From the NCBI GenBank assembly GCA_029168955.1, contig JAPDOI010000020.1, forward strand, positions 652,501-716,500: DNA of 64,000 nt. Reading direction: 5' to 3'. A program made the position numbers and the translations under genes. A model generated the notes under the pieces. The model was not told where the DNA came from. It saw nothing but the letters and a program-made list of their open reading frames with translations, and did no database searches. The DNA comes from Aplectana chamaeleonis (Eukaryota; Nematoda; Chromadorea; Rhabditida; Cosmocercidae). Numbering within the stretch: position 1 is the first letter of the stretch; every line of letters starts with the position of its first letter. Positions 22,161 through 33,379 of the stretch are shown here, piece by piece.

Positions 22161-23145
22161 GGTACAGTACAACCCGAAAATCGCTCTCCAGTTTTTCTGC
22201 TCATCTTGAAGAGAATTTCACGCTGATCACAATGAAGTCTTCAGAATCGCTGAGAACCCACAAAGAATGCAGTCGTGGCTCCTCAAACATTGAGAATTTG
22301 AAGAGCTCAGAAAAATGAAAACAAGTTACTTGTAACATATCTAACCCGATGTAAGTTACTTGCGACTTATCTCAGGTCATTTCAGTCATATGCAACATAT
22401 CGACGTGATACTGCGTGCAGTGCGCCTACGCTATGTTACATGTAACTTGAATGACCCGAGATAAGTCACAAGTAACTTACATCGAACAAAAGGCATTTTA
22501 AGGGGGGAGTATACGACGCACTCTCGGGGTCGGGATTCGGACTGGCTCTGCTGTCGGTTCAATGACCCAATTTTGTGTACTTGAACGCACACTGACAGCA
22601 AAGGCTCCGAGCAGCGTTCTTCGCGTAGCGTGTGGTCTAGGACGCGTGCGAGCGCGTCCTCCTCGTCGCGTGTCTTATGCATCGCGTGATAGCCACCCAT
22701 GGTGAAAATGTAAATGTAAGTTACATGTAACATAAGTGTAACTTACATGAAATACAAGTGTAACTTACTTGAGACATTCAAGTAAGTTACATTTATATTA
22801 CAAGTAACTTGTTTTCTATTTTCTGATGCGGGAATTCTGTGAACTAGTTGTCGCGAGCCTATTTTTTCTCGTCATCCGCCGCCATCGTTCCTTAGAAGAT
22901 CACAAGATAAAGCCAGACCAATAACAAATGGAAGAACGTAGATTTTGTTCGGAATATATCTCGCATCTTGCCCCTATTGAGAGCGAAAACTTGTCCAAGG
23001 GCATTGCCCAATTTTTTTGTCTAGGGGTGTGGCAGGCTTTTTCCGCACTTTTTCTCGCTTATTTGAGCAAACTGAGATTTCGCGCTTGGCAGGGTTGCTA
23101 TACACTGCGGCCGGAGTATAAAACAAAAAAATACCCCTGAGGTTT
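22161..23145. repeat. AGGTACAG-end MITE interrupted by an AAGTTAC MITE
   Basis: The left part (22161-22318) and right part (about 22817-23145) read as one sequence when aligned with the uninterrupted copy at about 19620-20072, for example CGCTGATC...AGAATCGCT, then ATAAAGCCAGA. The intervening 0.5 kb is a separate element. Confidence 0.6.
22319..22815. repeat. AACAAGTTAC palindromic MITE, copy 1
   Basis: AAACAAGTTACTTGTAAC at left is inverted against TTACAAGTAACTTGTTTT at right. The interior has further GTAACTTACATGTAAC units. An SL1-like block (18 of 22) lies at 22556-22577 on the plus strand. A second copy is at 24731-25265. Confidence 0.65.
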
Positions 23146-23149
23146 GTTT

Positions 23150-24330
23150 ATTGAAAAATCTGGAATTTCCACTCACATTGCCACTCATATAACAGCTGCC
23201 AAGTTAGAGTTCTCAGCTCCCCTAAACAAGCGAGATACAGCAAGGATCCACTTGGCCACGCCCCTTAGACAACCTTTCAAGCTCAACGGTCGCGAGATGA
23301 GCGATGATTTTTGATCAATAGCTTCATTCTCAGCCTCTCTCTTTATCCAGGTCCGCTAGCGTACATAGTTAGCAAGTGACGAAAGCTACAAGCCTCGGAC
23401 AATTCGTCCACAATGCTCTAGCCTCTTAAATTCAGGCGATGTTCCAGGGGCCATGGCCCCGTTCCCAAAGGGTTTTGCACGATCACAGAGGTATCATTGG
23501 AATCATTATGGGACCTTCCTCAGTATAAGCATAGAATCTGGATGGACTTTTCCAGGTTGTACTATGCCTTTGGAAGTTTCTCCTCCACTTGTCCCTAAAT
23601 ACGTAAGGTTAGATGCAGTGAAAGAGAACCACAAATGAGCAACAAGCAAAAATGTCAGAGGAAACAAATTACTCCCTCTCGGTAACGACATGTGTCGGAA
23701 ACGAGCTGAATGCCGACGACCAGAGAAGCAAAACATTGTCGCCATTTGATTTTTAAAGGTTAAAAGGGCATCCCGACAGACTGCATAATTCATTCCATGT
23801 CTGTTGTCTTTCGCAGGGGATTGAACTTTTGGCCTAGGTCTTATAATTGTGCTGCTGCCGACCGAACATTGGCCCAAATAGGAGTTTCGACTACCTAACT
23901 AATGACGTCTGCAGTTTCACTAGTTCTATCTCGGAATATTAGCTTGATGCAAACGTTTCCGGTCTTTTCACGACTTTGAATAGAAAACATTCATTTCAAA
24001 AACGAACAAAGCTCACCCAAAAAAATAATTTCCATAAGATTCAAGGATTCTTCGCCATCGATTGGGCAGATCATGAACTACCGACGCGTAGAACTCTGCC
24101 TGTTTCGAGTCGAAGTATTCTTCTAACAAGGGAAGTATACAAAGCGTAGGTCGGATCTGCCAAAACGACTAGTATGATTAGTATCTCTTCTGGCTCAATA
24201 GTAAAAATGCGCAGTATACCGCCCCGAGCCGCAGCTTCAAAAAAGTTATGAGCATTTTTGCAGCAAGCAAAAAGCCTCGCGAAAAAATTCTTTTTACGAG
24301 TTTCGAAAAATTTTCTCGGATTTAGCTCAA
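23150..24330. other. No gene seen
   Basis: A 123-codon minus-strand frame (23506-23877) shows no motif. Near 24055 a phrase GCCATCGATTGGGCAGATCATGAA recurs, diverged, in the mariner relic at 26180, so a trace of mariner sequence may be present. Confidence 0.35.
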
Positions 24331-24660
24331 AACTTGTATGTGGGGGTAATCTAGGGTGGCGAACACGAATCTGGAGTCCATTTGTCAGAATTTTGAGGTT
24401 TACTGTAGGTTACGGTATGTAACATGTCATTTAGGGGTCAAAACCCACCTTAGTAGTTTGAAAATCGACAACGGACGTTAAATTCGTGTTCTCCACCCCG
24501 GATAACTCCTGTATACAAATTTGGAGTAAAATATGAGATTTTGACCAATTTACCGTACACCCACCGTAATCTAACGTAATTTGCGAAAAACCAATAAACG
24601 GACTCCAGATTCGTGTTCAGCACTCCAAACAACCTCCAGAGACACAATTTGAGCAATATC
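24331..24660. repeat. Core fragment of the CTNAG MITE family
   Basis: Contains CGAACACGAATCTGGAGTCC and, inverted 240 bp later, GGACTCCAGATTCGTGTTC, with GGTTACGGTATGTAACATG between. The same core is found at 35280-35550, 40160-40290, 41040-41220, 42450-42760, 55590-55890 and 58060-58350. Confidence 0.6.
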
Positions 24661-24730
24661 TATCGTAGCACTCCAAAAATCTCGAAAGTGGCTTTTCTTC
24701 CCCCGAAATTTTCCCCGCTCAAGAATTTCA

Positions 24731-25265
24731 GAACAAGTTACCTGAGACTTTAACGCAAGTTGCATGATGGCTTCACGCAACTTACTTTAAGTTCACAAGT
24801 AACTTGAAGTGATGTGACGTGTAACTTGACCAGCGCTTCGATTAAAGTATCATGTAATTTTCTCTAATAATACACAACATTGCTAGTAACTTGCACCGTC
24901 GCTACTTGTTACCTGACACCCGAACTCGACGCGGCGGTCAGCGCACCGGTGGCATGCTCGCCGAGCACGCCGGGGGCCGACAGCGGCTAGGCGAGGCCTT
25001 CAGCCGGTGTTCAGGGCGAAGAACCGCAAACTCGGGTAATTGAACCGACGACGCTACCTTCCTGCCTCAAGAGTGCGTCGTATACCTCCCTAGGAAACAG
25101 CCCGCTCTGAAATAAGTTACATGTGCGATAAAACAATACATTCAAGTTACACGTCAGTACTTTATGTCGCTTGTAAGTCAAGTCGCACCGTGCAACATCC
25201 TTCCTTTGTTGAAGATCACATGTAACTTAAAGTTACTAAGCTAAGTCGCAGGTAACATGTTTAAA
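24731..25265. repeat. AACAAGTTAC palindromic MITE, copy 2
   Basis: AACAAGTTACCTGAG at left and CGCAGGTAACATGTTT at right are inverted. AGTGCGTCGTATACCTCCC near 25070 is the inverse of a motif in copy 1. The SL1-like block (19 of 22) is at 25025-25046 on the minus strand. Confidence 0.55.
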
Positions 25266-25269
25266 GTCC

Positions 25270-25760
25270 TTAATTCGAATGTAACTTTATAAGAAATTCC
25301 TGAGCGGTTGGGAAGCTTTGAATGAAATTAGCCGAAAACATTGGAAAATCGACTAATAAATTACAGATTCGTAATCAGCGCCCCAACCCCCCCCCTGGGA
25401 GAATTTCAAGTCAAATCTGGAACATTTTTCTAAAACGCTTCCAGAGCCCTTTAATCGGTATAAATATTCGCCCAACCGAAAATCCGTACAAGTCCAAAAC
25501 GCTGTCAGTCTGGACAAAGTATGGAAAATGCGCCTTCACCCAAATTTTGCTCAGGGGGTAGTTTTGGGCGCCGAACTCATTTATGGGGTCCGTTTTAGAA
25601 TTTTCGAAAGATTTATGTTTTTCGGAGGGTACAAAGAGCACAAAAAACGACCTTTTAATGTTTGTAACTTCTTGCAACCTGCAGCTCGGGGCAGGATACT
25701 GCGCAGTTTTATTACTGAGCCACTAGAGATACTAACGATACCAGTCGTTTGGCAGATGCA
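25270..25760. other. No gene; fragments of the CTNAG MITE family
   Basis: CCGAAAATCCGTACAAGTCC and AAAGTATGGAAAATGCG match interior segments of 42228-43312 and 58840-58930. Open frames here are repeat-derived. Confidence 0.45.
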
Positions 25761-25770
25761 CTTACCACTC

Positions 25771-26321
25771 TGAACACTCCCCTTGTAAGGCCATTTTCAC
25801 TTTGTCATCGTTAGTGAACTGTTTTCCATCCAGAAAGTGCTGCATCGAGCGGAACAGATGGTAGTCGGAAGGGGCAAAGTCTGGGCTACATGGAGGGTGA
25901 GGAAGAACTTCCCAGCCCAGGTCCAGCAGTTTCTGTCGGGTTATCCGAGATACGTGTGGCCGAGCATTGTCTTGAATAAGACGAACAGAAACTGCTGGAC
26001 TTGGGCTGGGAAGTTCTTCCCCACCCTCCATATAGCCCAGATCTTGCCCCTTCCGACTACCATCTGTTCCGCTCGATGCAGCACTTCCTGGATGGAAAAC
26101 AGTCCACTAACGATGACGATGTCAAAATGGCCTTGGAGGGATACTTCGACTCGAAACAGCCAGAGTTCTACGCGTCGGGAATTCATGATCTGCCCAATCG
26201 GTGGTGAGGAATCCTTGAATGTTATGGAAGTAATTTCATTGGGTGAGCCCTGTTCGTTTTCATAATAAATGTTTTTTATTAAAAATCGTGAAAAGTCCCG
26301 AAACTTTTGCATCAACCTAAT
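25771..26321. pseudogene. Mariner transposase fragment arranged as an inverted duplication
   Basis: On the minus strand 25775-25990 encodes [15 protein letters not shown] then [18 protein letters not shown]. On the plus strand 25985-26207 encodes [18 protein letters not shown] through [12 protein letters not shown]. These hold the second and third catalytic Asp regions of a mariner transposase. The two arms (25775-25936 and 25985-26148) are near-perfect inverted copies around a 48-bp loop. At the right edge, GAAAAGTCCCGAAACTTTTGC at 26289 followed by ATCAACCTAA looks like a mariner terminal repeat. The N-terminal half is missing from both arms. Confidence 0.82.
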
Positions 26322-27428
26322 ACAATAGAGAACATCTGCGATATCTAATGGAATTGGTGAAGCTTAGCTTTCACCTAGTACGGCGAATAATGGGAGTAAT
26401 GAATCATGGTAAAGACGAAATAGAGGTCAGACTAGGGGAGCTGTGGGACAGAAAGTTCCGCAAAAACAGAGTGTCCTTCTGGCTAATTATAGGCTTTCAA
26501 AAAGCCACACGATGTAGAGATTAATTTACCTCTCGAATAGATTTCGTAAAAAAAAATCATCTGCTGTGTCACTAACGAAGAAGAAGTCTTGGGAACTTGA
26601 AAATAGGCTGAAAATATTCTGGAAAAGGGGTGGAGTTGGCTGGAGTGGGAAGCGAGCGACAAGGCGAGCCGTGGCTAATCTCGTCGCTTAACACGAGGAT
26701 TTAGACGGCTGCAAAACACAGGCTGTCTGCGCGTGAATTTCAGCCCACTTTGTAGATTTTGACTCAAAATTAATCGGCTCTCAAGCTTCAAACGCATTTT
26801 CGTACGCGGCCTTCCACCCACTACTCCCCCACTTTGTTCGACAGAACTGGATAGGAATGTCCATGACGCAACCCCTCGATTCCGGGGAAGGTTGCCTGAA
26901 CCTTATTTCCAGAAAAATGTATGGCAGAAGTGTTTATGACCGCGGATGGTCAGACTTGGATCTGGTTAGGACAGCGACCGCAGCGCTAGCCAATTCACAA
27001 TTCGACATCCGCAGCCAAAAAGCCCGTAGTGGTTGGGTCAGGTGGTCTGTGATCACGTACTTATTACTGAACTGACGCTAAATGCCACTAAATATGAGAA
27101 TTCGTTCAATAGTGACGCTTGTATCGTAGCTGTATCATTTGTTCCAGAGAAGTGCGTAATCAGAACTCGAAACTCCGTAAACGTAAATCATGAACTACGA
27201 AAAAACACCGTGAATCGTGAATCTTAAGTCATTGGTAACAATTATAAACAAAAAACGCATATAAAAATTATTGTGATAATAAAAGCCCTATTGATAAATC
27301 GACTGTTAACAGTATTTGAACGCAGTCCTCCTGTGAGTAGTAAAGGGTTGTTCAAAGATTTCAGGCTTGTTTCCGGGTGATTTCAATCTTCCACAGCAAG
27401 TTCACATGATACGGCGCGTGACCGCGTG
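26322..27428. other. No recognised gene
   Basis: Frame 26857-27075 (72 codons) has an acceptor-like TTATTTCCAG inside it but no family resemblance. Nothing else stands out. Confidence 0.3.
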
Positions 27429-27556
27429 AGGCGGCGTTTATGCTTCCACCGCCAAGCGACGCGGCAAAGTGCAATCCTACAATATCGCTCGTGTCGCGAG
27501 ATCGATATTACAGAAATGCACTGAGGCGCACCGCTTGGCGGCCGTAGTATAAACGA
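27429..27556. repeat. GTCGT-TATACT palindromic MITE, copy 3
   Basis: GTTTATGCTTCCACCGCC at left versus GGCGGCCGTAGTATAAAC at right, with GCAATCCTACAATATCG inside. Further degenerate pieces follow to 27800. Confidence 0.55.
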
Positions 27557-27825
27557 CCCCTAAGGCGTCCCGAGCGGCGAGGCACGATGCGTTTCTGTAA
27601 TATTGATTAGGCGGCGCAGCCCGAACGATGGTATAAGATCGTTCTTACTTGCACCGCTTGACGGCAAAAGTATAAAAAACCCCTAAGGGCCCTATTAGAG
27701 TTCCACCGTTCAAAGGCGCGGCGGCATGCAATTGAGATTTAACTATCACACATCGCTTCATGATCGATTATTCTTCATTGGATGCGACCGCGCGGCCCGG
27801 CGGCTGGAGTCTGATCAGGCCCTTA

Positions 27826-28480
27826 CAAGGGAACCTCAAAAAGTCATAGTGACCATTCCAAATGGAATATACTTTTCTAGAACCATTTTCGGACGAAAAG
27901 TCCGAATATGCCCATCGCAGCCGCCTAGACCCACTCTGAGAAAAGTTATAGGCATTTCTTCTCTGATTTCCGTACTTATTGTACCATCCTTAAAGCGCAT
28001 TATTTTTTCGAAAATCCGGAAACGGACCTCATAATCGTGTTCAGCGCCCAAAACTACCCCACTAAGCAAAGTTAGGTTGGAGGAACATTTTCCAAACTTT
28101 GCGCAGACCAATGACGTTTTGGACTTGTACGGATTTTCGGTTGGGCGTTTATCTGTACCAATTAGAGGGCTCTCGAAGCGTTCTAGAAAAATATTGCAGA
28201 TTTGACTAAAAATTCGCTCTGGTGGTTATTTGGGGGTGCTGATTACGAATCTGAGGTTCATTTATCGATTTTCCGAAGTTTTCGACTGTATTCGTTTACA
28301 GATTCCCATCGGGGAAGATTTTGTTGGCAAATCGCAACTTTTGACGAGTTCCGGAGTGCTTCTATAGAATATGCTAAAAGTTATGCTGCGATGTGCATAT
28401 TCGGACTTTTCGTCCGAAAATGGTTCTAGAAAAGGACATTTCATTCGGAATGGTTACTATGACTTATTGTGGTTCCCTTG
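27826..28480. repeat. CTNAG-flanked CAAGGGAACC MITE, copy 1
   Basis: CTTA|CAAGGGAACC at left and GGTTCCCTTG|TTAG at right give a TTA duplication in a CTTAG target. Long inverted arms include AATATGCCCATCGCAG and, inverted, TGCGATGTGCATATTCGG. The outer 30 bp match the ends of the 13602-15237 transposon, which could be its mobilising partner. Confidence 0.8.
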
Positions 28481-28770
28481 TTAGAGGCAGCAGACACGCT
28501 CTAAATTGGTATCGATTCTATAACTTAATTCAAAGGTTTGGAGCTGGTTGTATTTGGAACTGACGAGAACACGAACGAAAACTGTGTGCAAATAGAGGAA
28601 TAACGGTTATTTTGTTATCAGGTGAAAGTGGACGAGTTTTACGGCGCGCGGTTTAAACAGCGAATATTAGCAACAAAACGGTTGAGATAGAGAAGCCGGT
28701 ATACTCCTACAGCGTGTACGTTCACATCGTTGGAAGCATCAAAAACCAGCCGAAGGGACCGTATTAGTAC

Positions 28771-30259
28771 CAGGGCTGTGCGGAAATCTTTTTCAAGATT
28801 TTCGGAAACGGAAACGGAAGAAAAATAGCTAAAATTCGCCGGAAACGGAAATCCGGAAACGGAAACGGAAGTGAACTAAAAATCATAGTATAATTAAATG
28901 ATAGGTTCCGTCGCTGTTCATGACATGCAGATGTACTTCTATAGCTTGTGATCTCAATCTATTCGCTCAAGCACCAGTGGTGCTACGCTCTAACATTGCA
29001 AGCGAGCCGAGGACAAATAGATTTGAAGCATGAAAGGAGTAAGTGCTGCTGCTGCAGATTCTCCTCATGAGCTGCAGATAGGTCTTCTCGAGGCACTCCT
29101 CCTACAGTGTGCTGCTGATCTCTCTGATGTCGAGTTCTTCCCTTCGACTGATTTTTCCACTGCGATCAAAGTTCTACGACGGCTGCGGGTACATATGGCA
29201 CCCACTATTGTTGAGAAACGAGTTGTCCGTTTGAGGCCGATCCTGGAAGGTGATACTCAACTTTCTAGATATAAATTTTGAACGCTGAGGGGATCGTCCC
29301 CACTGCGCATCACGAGGGAAGATTTCTTGTAGTGGACCGAGGCGGGAATGATGCCTTTGTTGCGTACCTTGGTAAGGTTGGTGTTGTTGCTGCGGGCCAA
29401 AACGAGGAGCGCATCTAGCTCCGGTAGAAAGAGGTGGTGGGTCAAAGACTCTCTCCATTTGCATAGCGTGCTACTGCTAACAACACATGCTGCTGGTAGT
29501 GGGGGGTCGCACTCGGAGGCCGACATCGAGTTCAACTCGTGGTCGGCAGCAACAGGTGCTGCTAGCAGCAGCACAAGCTGCCGATGAGAAGTGATCGAAA
29601 TTCAGCCAGCTTGCGTTATCAGCACGTGCTGCTGAAAACGAGGAGTTGTAGGCTATGGCGTGGAAATTCTGTTGCGCTGAAGTGAAACCCTGCGTGTGCA
29701 TGAGTAGCTAGAGACAAAGAGGGGAAGTTTCTGCCTGTCTGGTCCCTTAATCGGAGGACTCGATTGTAACAAAGTGTGGTACTGATGCATGAAAGGAGCA
29801 ATGATCAACCAATAGTTCAGCGGTTCTAAAGAAATCATGCTAAAGAGTTCTGAAGGCAAACTGTTATGGTTTTCTACTGAGATGATACTTCTAACCACGG
29901 TTCGACTGCGAGATAACACCACTTACTCACTCGTGCATCAGCACCCAAAGTATGTCTTTTGTAGCCGACAAGGTCAAGCCCAAGTTGGGATTGTCCTGTG
30001 CGTTGGTTGGGGGGAGGACCGTATACTGTGTGGCGGTTGGAAGGAGCGGTACGCCGATTCAAGCGATCAGGGTTAGACTCACGCTGTAATGATCGTAGAG
30101 GGGTCGCGTCTTGTGCACTGGGGAGGTGTGAACATTCACCTTGTAGCACGAATTTCTTCCGTTTCTGGGCCTAAAAATCCGGAAACGGAAACGGAACGGA
30201 ACAGCCCAAAAAGTACCGGAAATACGGAATCGGAAACGGAACAGTTCCGCACAGCCCTG
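28771..30259. mobile_element. hAT-like non-autonomous transposon
   Basis: CAGGGCTGTGCGGAA starts the element and its exact complement ends it. A perfect 8-bp duplication ATTAGTAC lies at 28763-28770 and 30260-30267. Subterminal GGAAACGGAAACGG units occur near both ends, as expected of hAT transposase binding sites. Length 1489 bp. Internal frames (such as 29030-29281 plus and 29257-29574 minus) show no hAT transposase motif, so the element is probably non-autonomous. Confidence 0.85.
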
Positions 30260-30473
30260 ATTAGTACTATCAATCTGGACGAGTTTGTATTTTGGGGCGG
30301 GTTTGCAGAAGCTCAGAGGCGGGGTTGCAGAAATATTTCGATTTGCACTGCGGAAATTTAGTAGTTTTGACTCGTTTTTGACGCTTCCAACGGCCTGGGC
30401 AGTCCACTAGGAGCCATGCGAGTTCAGAAACGTAGTTATCTCAACAACTTTTTTGGGCATGTCTGCTGCCTTT

Positions 30474-30748
30474 AAGCCGGGTTCATACCTCACGCGACGG
30501 GCAGCGCGACGCAATGTTTGTCATCCGAACCGATCGAAAATTGACATGTCCACTGTCGCGACCGCGAGTCGCAGGAGGTCTCTATAAAACGTCGAAATTC
30601 ACATCATTCGAGGCGCGAGCGGCGCGTGCGTCGCCTCGGTCTCCGTCTGCCCTACGCTCTCTCACTGTCTCTACCCTCCTCTCCGCACCAGCACGCGTAG
30701 GAACCAAGTGAATTTCGCCGTTTTTTAGCCTATATGAACCCGGCCTGC
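30474..30748. repeat. AAGCCGGGTTCAT palindromic MITE, interrupted
   Basis: AAGCCGGGTTCATAC at left and TATATGAACCCGGCCT at right are inverted ends. The interior GCGACGCAATGTTTGTCATCC is shared with other GCGACG elements (31296, 49870). A CTATAAAACG MITE lies inside it. Confidence 0.6.
30582..30728. repeat. CTATAAAACG palindromic MITE, copy 3 (nested)
   Basis: Full family copy with ends CTATAAAACGTCGAAATTCAC and GTGAATTTCGCCGTTTTTTAG, inserted into the 30474-30748 element. Confidence 0.8.
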
Positions 30749-31295
30749 ATGAGTACTGATCAGACGGAGCTACACGATCGATTATCCTTCGTTGCATGCT
30801 GCGGTGCCGTTCAGCGACGGAACTCCATTTGGGCCCTAACACGAACTGGTAACAGTTCGCGCGAAATCAAACAAGATGGAAGGTGACAGTACAATCGATA
30901 AATGAAAATGATCAGTCACCACTGGACAACCAGTCTCTCATCTACCGCTGGCTCATTGTTACATTTTCAGTGTGCGACCGCCACAGGCTCGATCATCTGC
31001 TACAAATCGTTTTGGGACCCACACTCCAGGCAATATAAAAAGCTGTCGCGGCAACACTTCGCATGCGGCGGTCACGTCGCGGGGTTGCCGATGGGTGTCC
31101 ATTGTTCCCACAGCCAGCGGCAGTGCATATAAGGCATATCAAATTTCCATCGTTATTAATGGTAAACGTTGTACCGCGTGAGTTGCCACGCTCGTGGCTC
31201 AAAGTATAATCCCGGCCTTATATATTTAGATGTGGAGACCGTGCAGTACCGCACACTGCGATCTGTGCCTGCGACAGCGACGCCTACGTGGCTAT

Positions 31296-31418
31296 GGCCG
31301 GTATCATACTTCCAGCGACGAGCGACGCGACGCAATGTTTAGCGTCCATATCAACTGAAAATCGATATGCCTGATATAGACGGTCGTTGTTGCTGGTCGC
31401 CAAAAGTATAATCCCGGC
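31296..31418. repeat. GCCGG-ATCATACTT palindromic MITE
   Basis: GCCGGTATCATACTTCCAGCGAC at left and GGTCGCCAAAAGTATAATCCCGGC at right. Same family as 54332-54457. Confidence 0.6.
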
Positions 31419-32123
31419 TTATCGATTGACCTCTTCCGTCTTCAATTGCGATTTACACACATATTGGCGTGAAACCACCAGCTGGTCAAGGCAATCAAAT
31501 ATCGCATATTTAGGTAAGTGAGAAATGCAAATAAAACCTAGTCACGGCAAGTATATGAATGAAGAAGGTATATAAAAACCATGAAAAAGGGGTGCATGTG
31601 AAGCTACAAATCGGATTTAATCGACTTGTTTATGTGAAGTTGATGAATGAGGGTGCACATGATAGGTCTGGAAAAGACCAATCACCAAGGGTGTGTTTGA
31701 GATTCGGAAATGGGTAGAATATGTTTAGCAAAGCGGACAGGGAACTGCACAATGAGCCACAGAGATAGGGAGTACCTCGGTAAAGCCTTTCATGAATCCA
31801 ACCTCTTGTTTTCGGTTAGGCGGTGACTTAGCAAACTGCGAGCGTGGCGAGGAATGGTTCGCTGTTTTTCTCAAGCGCCCAAACGGAGTTCAATGAAACC
31901 TACATTGTTTTTTTTTTTGGAATAGAACAGCCTTTCTTTTTGATTCAGTACTAAACACAATAGACCCCCTGGTGAGTTGCACTGCTCGTTTTCCTGAATT
32001 TGATGTTTGATTTTTCCCAGATTTCAGGAAAATCGAGGATCAAAGGATTGCAGCACGTGATTTCAGATGTGAGTCAGTCATTACAGATACTTAATTGACG
32101 ACGTATATAATTTTGTATCATGA
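31419..32123. other. No gene seen
   Basis: Mixed AT-rich sequence; short frames only. Confidence 0.3.
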
Positions 32124-32250
32124 CCAGGGGTGTGCGGCAATTGCCGTTTGCCGGCCATTTTTGGGGTTTGCCGTTGCCGTTTTCCGAAATTTTCGCCTAA
32201 AAGGGCAAATTTTCGGCGAAAATGAGTTGAAACAACAAGGCCTGGTGTGT
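32124..32250. mobile_element. Solo hAT-like terminus
   Basis: CAGGGGTGTGCGGCAATTGC followed by repeated TTGCCG units resembles the left ends at 28771 and 60971. No matching right end with the flanking ATCATGAC is seen, so it is a truncated element. Confidence 0.4.
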
Positions 32251-32765
32251 GCCCTCACCTCAGTTTCTGTATTGGCCAGCGATTCGAAGCTGCAACAAAT
32301 AATTTTTTGACTGGTTCCAGCAACTAATTCCAGGTCATGTAATGGGTAATTGTAACCAATGATCTTGTAAGTAATGAAGATATTTTGACTAGGTTATCAG
32401 AGGAGTTTGTTTAGGTTCTAAGTTGGGAGCCTCCAAATGTTTCTTTTTAATCATAGAATTCTTAATCCCTTAGGAAAACCGAAATCGCTTCTCCAGAAGC
32501 ATACCGATTCGTGCAAGTTTCGAAATTACAAAAACAAATGGTACAAAAGTTTTGGCGTGGATTTTTTAGACATATGAACCACTTGAGAACTCGCGTAAAT
32601 AGGCCCACTTATCTTCGGTCGGTGTGCTGATGGTAATAAATGGGACAAGAAAGTGATGAATTCTGCCAATACTTTGTCCGGTTTTTTAAAAATTGAACCA
32701 TGTTCACATCGGTCATTAACGGCAGTGCTCAATAATTCTTTCGATGTCGAGATCATTAGTTAAAA
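32251..32765. other. No recognised gene
   Basis: A 76-codon minus-strand frame (32526-32756) is free of repeats I can name, but I cannot assign it. Confidence 0.3.
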
Positions 32766-32771
32766 CGAAGG

Positions 32772-32949
32772 GTTGACGGTGCTATCGCAGCGAGAGGGGG
32801 GCCACTTGGCCACGCCCATTTTTCTGCTCCGCAACTATACTGATCTTGGAATGGGAGGAAAACCCTGAGTTGGTTCTCAAATTGCGCGGCGACGCAGAAA
32901 AAATGGGCATGGTCGAGTGGGATGGCTAGGTGCCCCCTCCCCGCTGCGA
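32772..32949. repeat. GGTGCTATCGCAGCG palindromic MITE
   Basis: GGTGCTATCGCAGCGAGAGG at left is inverted against CCCGCTGCGATAGCACC at right; CCACGCCCATTTTTCTGC pairs with GCAGAAAAAATGGGCATGG. Confidence 0.65.
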
Positions 32950-33013
32950 TAGCACCGGGTTGACTCCTCAGACAGTAACACCGGTCGGACCGACGGCAGA
33001 GTAATGCCCCTCC

Positions 33014-33274
33014 GGGCTGATCGCGGGAGCATGGCGAGTGAATGGCGGTAAGCAAATTGCTTGCCGGGCTGATCGCGGGAGGATAAAACGGCGCCGGTCA
33101 GACCAAAGGCAGCCATAAAGTTTCGGTCGGATCGCGGGCAAATGTCGAACTCGTCGGGTCGGATCGCGGGTAGCATTATAGCATTGCCTCCATGCGGGGT
33201 TCATCCTAGGACGACGGCGGTCGAATCGCGGGGTGGGTGTTGTTCGGCCCGTCATGCGCCCGCGATCCGACCGG
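33014..33274. repeat. Interspersed array of a GGTCGGATCGCGGG motif
   Basis: Copies start at 33014, 33066, 33125, 33157 and 33218 on the plus strand, and one inverted copy CCCGCGATCCGACCGG is at 33259. Spacings are about 52, 59, 32 and 61 bp. Intervening sequence is not conserved. Confidence 0.65.
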
Positions 33275-33379
33275 CACGATTATCACGTGTCGCATAATGC
33301 AATAGCCGTAGTCCGCAAATGCGGACAGGAATTTGGCTCTGAGGATGATAGTATGTTATGTTATGTTTTGACTTACTTG

